From NCBI GenBank assembly GCA_964346275.1, contig CAYFUR010000151.1, forward strand, positions 1 through 6,260: a stretch of 6,260 nucleotides of DNA. The letters are read 5' to 3'. The stretch is from CAYFUR01 sp964346275 (GTDB taxonomy: Bacteria > Sumerlaeota > Sumerlaeia > SLMS01). The notes beneath the pieces are model-generated. The model did no database searches, was not told the origin of the DNA, and was given only the letters and a program-made list of their open reading frames with translations. The translations under genes were made by a program, and so were the position numbers. Positions 3,558 through 6,260 of this stretch are shown one piece after another. The number at the start of each line of letters is the position of its first letter. The first letter of the stretch is position 1.

Positions 3558-6089
3558 GTGGCTTCCGAAGTGAAAATCGGCCCCATCGAAATCGAACGGG
3601 AAAATGGCGGGCTTCGCTTCTCCCGGACTGATCGTGGCGGGATGAACCTGGCCTCGCCGGTCCTCCATTTTTTTCTTCTCGAATCGCACGCCGCGCCGGT
3701 GCGCTTCGGCATCGAACGCCTTCTCCTCGCGCGGGACGGCCTCGGCGCCAGCTTTCATGGATACACCACGGAACGCGTCGCCCTCGACGGCCAGATGTCC
3801 TGGAATGAGAACACGGGCGGTTTTGATTTTCATGTCTGCCTGGAAAACGCCACCGAGGAGATGGAATTCCGCCTGGTGGCTCGTCTTGCCCTTCCCGGCG
3901 AGGGTGATCCCCGGTGGATGATCCCCGGTTTCCTCTACGGCAATAACCGCCCAAAAGGGAACACGCGCTTTTATCCCTCGTTTTCCGATATCGGGCGCGA
4001 TCCGCGGCGCATGATGTATGATCGCTGGGCAATCCGCTCCGACCGCGCGGCGACCCCGATGGTCTGCGCGTGGACCTATCGCGCCTTTGCCTGGCTGTAT
4101 TCCGAATCCCTTTTCGGCCGCACGGAAGACGCGCCGGAGGGTATCGGAATGACTGGCCTCTATTTCGGTTCGGAGAATGGCACACCGGAAATCGCCCTGG
4201 AGTATCCCTACCGCGAAGAACCGGTGAAATTCTCCTTCTGCCACGAAGACCGCACCGAGCCGGAAGAGACCTTTGTCTTCCTGCCGGAAAAGACCCCGCT
4301 GGAACTGGAATTCAAGCTCGGTTTCGACCTGCCGGATCTTTACGGCTTCGCGGCTCCCCAGCGCGCGATCTATCAATCGGCCCCTCCCTCCCAGAAGGCA
4401 AAAGGCACTCTCTCTTCCGATGTGGTCGAGCACTCGGCGCACATCGGGCTGCTGCGGTGGCATTTCGACACGCGCCAGCAGGCGATATTTGAAACCGCCA
4501 CCTTCGACCGGCATTTTGGGCGGAAGGGCAATTACCTCGAGCGCTCCCACATGCATGCGGGCTGGCTCAGCGGCCTGCTCCCGGCGTATACGCTGCTCTG
4601 GGCCGGACGTGAAACATCGCACATGGATTCCGTCCTTGCGGGAACGACAATCCTCGACAAATTTGCCGGCCGTCTTGCTCCCTGCGGCACCCTGTTTCCC
4701 GTTTGGACCGAGGAGCACGGCTGGTCCTGCAGCTTTGGCCCCTACGACGGATCAGCGCATTCGCGCACCGTTGGCGAAGCCTGCGTCTTCCTGTTGCGGG
4801 CCCTGGCGCTGGAAATGCGCTACGGCGCGGACCACTCCCAGTGGGTCGAGGCGCTGCTCTCGTCGCTGAAGTATGCCATGGGGGCCCAGCGCGAGGACGG
4901 CGCCTTTCCGGCCTATTACGATCTGACAACCGGACGGCCGACGAGCTATGACGGTTGCGCGGGGCTGGCCTGGGTCGCCGCGCTCGCCATCGGCGGTGTG
5001 CTGCTCCAGCGCGGCCATTTCAAAGAAGTCGCCATCCGTGGCGGCGAGTATTACGAAAGCTATCTGCGCAACGCCTTCCTCTACGGATCAGTGGAAGACC
5101 AACCCATCACGCCCACCAGCGACGATTGCCAGTGGGCGCTGGTCGCCTACCTCACCCTCTACGAAATGAATCGCGATCCGCGCTGGCTCGCCATGGCACG
5201 CCGCGCGGCCGATCTCGCACTCACCTGGCGCTTCACTTACAATTCGGACTTCGAGCCCTCTTCCATGCTTGGCCGCTACGGATTCCGCACCTGCGGCGGT
5301 GATATCAGCTCGGTCGCGGCGCCCGTGCTCGGGTGCAACGGCCTGCTCATTTACCGGGAACTGGTCAAGCTCGCGGCCTACACCGGCGATCATTACTACC
5401 AGCAACGCGCCGAAGACTCGCGCCTGTTCGCCTCCCAGCTTCTTCTCACGGAAGATGGCCACTTTAATGGCCGCCAGGGCATGGCCATCGGCCAGGTGTT
5501 CCATACAGACTGGTGGCAGCCGAAGGGCATTGTCCTCTCGCTGAGCTACGCCATGTCCGCGGCTCTGCTCAAGCATTGCGAGCTGATCCGCCGCCACTTG
5601 GCCGTCAGCAGGCAAACCGCCGCCTTGGCCAAGGAAGGCCCCATCCCGCAGGGAGAGTTGGAGCCAATCCTCTACACGCCGGACGTTGGCGAGACACCGC
5701 CTCCGCTGCGCGCTGCGGCCACCGTCGCCTCGGATTCCATGGGCGATGAATCGCACGGCGCCTCCGCCTCCCCCTCTCAGGTGGAAATGGGGGCCGATTC
5801 CATCGTGGGCAGCATCTCGCGGATTCTGAACATGAGAGAAAGCCAGGCGGGAGAAGAAGGCGAGGGAGAAGCGCAAAAACAATTTCCGCAGCTCCCGCCT
5901 CGGAGCCGGGACATGCGCGGGCTCAGCAGCGAAAATGTGCCGATTCCCGGAGAGGCCCCGGGGGAACCCGTTCCCTTTCCCTCCTTCGAGAACGAGCAGC
6001 CGGACCAGCCACCCTCTGGCAATCAGGAGGAGGAAAATCATGGGCGTTCCTCCTCCGGCGAGATCGAAATCAAGTACAAGATTTTCTGA
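3558..6089 (+). CDS. Six-hairpin-glycosidase-like protein with a long disordered C-terminal tail
   Basis: An 843-residue protein (GTG start) in three parts. Residues 1 to about 270 are beta-rich, with paired strands such as EFRLVARLALPG and the segment WMIPGFLYGNNRPKGNTRFY (121-140), resembling the beta-sandwich that precedes the catalytic barrel in many polysaccharide-active enzymes. Residues about 285-680 are helical, with repeated aromatic- and Gly-rich turns (HMHAGWLSGLLPAY, QREDGAFPAYYD, DDCQWALVAYLTLYE, DGHFNGRQG, FHTDWWQPKG). This is the pattern of an alpha/alpha-six toroid (six-hairpin glycosidase superfamily). Acidic candidates for catalysis include D447 (REDGAFP) and D522/D523 (TSDDCQW), but I cannot assign them. 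Residues about 685-843 are rich in Pro, Glu, Ser and Gly, look disordered, and end in a strand-like GEIEIKYKIF. There is no signal peptide or membrane helix, so it is probably cytoplasmic. I cannot place it in a named glycoside hydrolase family; an epimerase, lyase or non-catalytic toroid remains possible. The coding frame is certain, the function is not. Confidence 0.9.
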   Translation: MASEVKIGPIEIERENGGLRFSRTDRGGMNLASPVLHFFLLESHAAPVRFGIERLLLARDGLGASFHGYTTERVALDGQMSWNENTGGFDFHVCLENATEEMEFRLVARLALPGEGDPRWMIPGFLYGNNRPKGNTRFYPSFSDIGRDPRRMMYDRWAIRSDRAATPMVCAWTYRAFAWLYSESLFGRTEDAPEGIGMTGLYFGSENGTPEIALEYPYREEPVKFSFCHEDRTEPEETFVFLPEKTPLELEFKLGFDLPDLYGFAAPQRAIYQSAPPSQKAKGTLSSDVVEHSAHIGLLRWHFDTRQQAIFETATFDRHFGRKGNYLERSHMHAGWLSGLLPAYTLLWAGRETSHMDSVLAGTTILDKFAGRLAPCGTLFPVWTEEHGWSCSFGPYDGSAHSRTVGEACVFLLRALALEMRYGADHSQWVEALLSSLKYAMGAQREDGAFPAYYDLTTGRPTSYDGCAGLAWVAALAIGGVLLQRGHFKEVAIRGGEYYESYLRNAFLYGSVEDQPITPTSDDCQWALVAYLTLYEMNRDPRWLAMARRAADLALTWRFTYNSDFEPSSMLGRYGFRTCGGDISSVAAPVLGCNGLLIYRELVKLAAYTGDHYYQQRAEDSRLFASQLLLTEDGHFNGRQGMAIGQVFHTDWWQPKGIVLSLSYAMSAALLKHCELIRRHLAVSRQTAALAKEGPIPQGELEPILYTPDVGETPPPLRAAATVASDSMGDESHGASASPSQVEMGADSIVGSISRILNMRESQAGEEGEGEAQKQFPQLPPRSRDMRGLSSENVPIPGEAPGEPVPFPSFENEQPDQPPSGNQEEENHGRSSSGEIEIKYKIF

Positions 6090-6107
6090 CGGGCCATTCC
6101 CGGCCCG
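6090..6107 (+). terminator. Hairpin directly after the glycosidase-like gene
   Basis: CGGGCC (6090-6095) and GGCCCG (6102-6107) form a perfect 6-base-pair stem with loop ATTCCC, beginning at the base after the TGA stop. No T run follows, so it is not a textbook intrinsic terminator; it may act as a Rho-dependent or 3'-stabilising hairpin. Confidence 0.35.
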
Positions 6108-6260
6108 CACTCCGCCAATCTGGCGCAGTGTTTCACCGCGTCTGCCAGGGCAAACCGCTGGCATGGGCTCCCGGTCTGCTGGGGCAGCTTGATCCGCTGC
6201 CTCCGCGCTGCCGGAGAGCCCGCCCAAAGCGGGTGAAAGCGCCCCGAGACGGGCCTGCCG
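6108..6260 (+). other. GC-rich run of hairpins, possible structured RNA, to the right edge
   Basis: No credible coding start lies here: ATG at 6163 on the plus strand meets TGA after nine codons. Instead there are consecutive inverted repeats: CGCCA/TGGCG (6113-6125); GCCAG/CTGGC (6144-6162); an outer GGGCTC-CCGG (6165-6174) with CCGG-A-GAGCCC (6211-6221), enclosing GGGGCAGC/GCTGCCTC (6181-6203, loop TTGATCC); CCCGC/GCGGG (6219-6233); and CCCG/CGGG (6243-6253). In addition CGGGCC (6250-6255) can pair with GGCCCG (6102-6107) to close the whole set. Strand and identity are undecided: it could be an untranslated region, a regulatory leader for a gene beyond the edge, or a small RNA. The motifs of RNase P RNA, SRP RNA and tmRNA were not found. 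Confidence 0.35.

Noticed and set aside
5088..6227. Minus-strand frame of 379 codons at the right end
   Set aside because: It is antisense to the glycosidase-like gene and shows no domain or signal peptide; it stays open only because of base composition.
6126..6260. RNase P RNA, SRP RNA or cobalamin riboswitch
   Set aside because: Short resemblances exist (GGGTGAAAG, GAGACGGGCCTGCC), but the diagnostic cores GAGGAAAGTCC, AGGTCCGGAAGGAAGCAG and CCGCAACTGT are all missing.

Overview
The window looks like a piece of a GC-rich bacterial chromosome. It holds signal peptidase II (LspA) for lipoprotein maturation, Shine-Dalgarno-like starts and a DjlA-like J domain. There is no rRNA, tRNA or other lineage marker, so the phylum cannot be fixed. 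The secreted propeller, the large uncharacterised glycosidase-like protein, the elongated LspA and the short tandem repeats would suit an uncultured PVC-type or related lineage, but that is only an impression.

Layout, left to right. (1) Positions 1-161 (minus): the first 53 codons of a secreted protein that runs off the left edge. (2) 162-440: a divergent intergenic region with a consensus -35 box. (3) 441-1325 (plus): a secreted beta-propeller protein in visibly AT-richer DNA. (4) 1354-2178 (minus): a DUF2905 membrane protein and lspA, 6 bases apart and probably cotranscribed. (5) 2221-2283: nine tandem degenerate heptamers. (6) 2286-3350 (minus): the most unusual gene, an arsenate-reductase/low-molecular-weight-phosphatase-type domain that has lost its catalytic cysteine and general acid, joined through a charged helix to a C-terminal J domain. 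(7) 3351-3557: a divergent intergenic region with two mutually exclusive hairpins. (8) 3558-6089 (plus): an 843-residue protein with a beta-rich N-terminal part, a helical six-hairpin-glycosidase-like part and a disordered tail of about 160 residues. (9) 6090-6260: a GC-rich stretch of back-to-back hairpins that may be a structured RNA or untranslated region.

Functional reading. The three minus-strand genes at 1354-3350 could be one transcription unit linking a putative Hsp70 co-chaperone to LspA and a small membrane protein, although the 107-base gap with the repeat may separate them. The glycosidase-like gene is divergent from that unit. The left 1.3 kb (partial secreted protein and propeller) differs in base composition and may have another origin. 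The strongest candidate for something undescribed is the pseudophosphatase-J-domain fusion.
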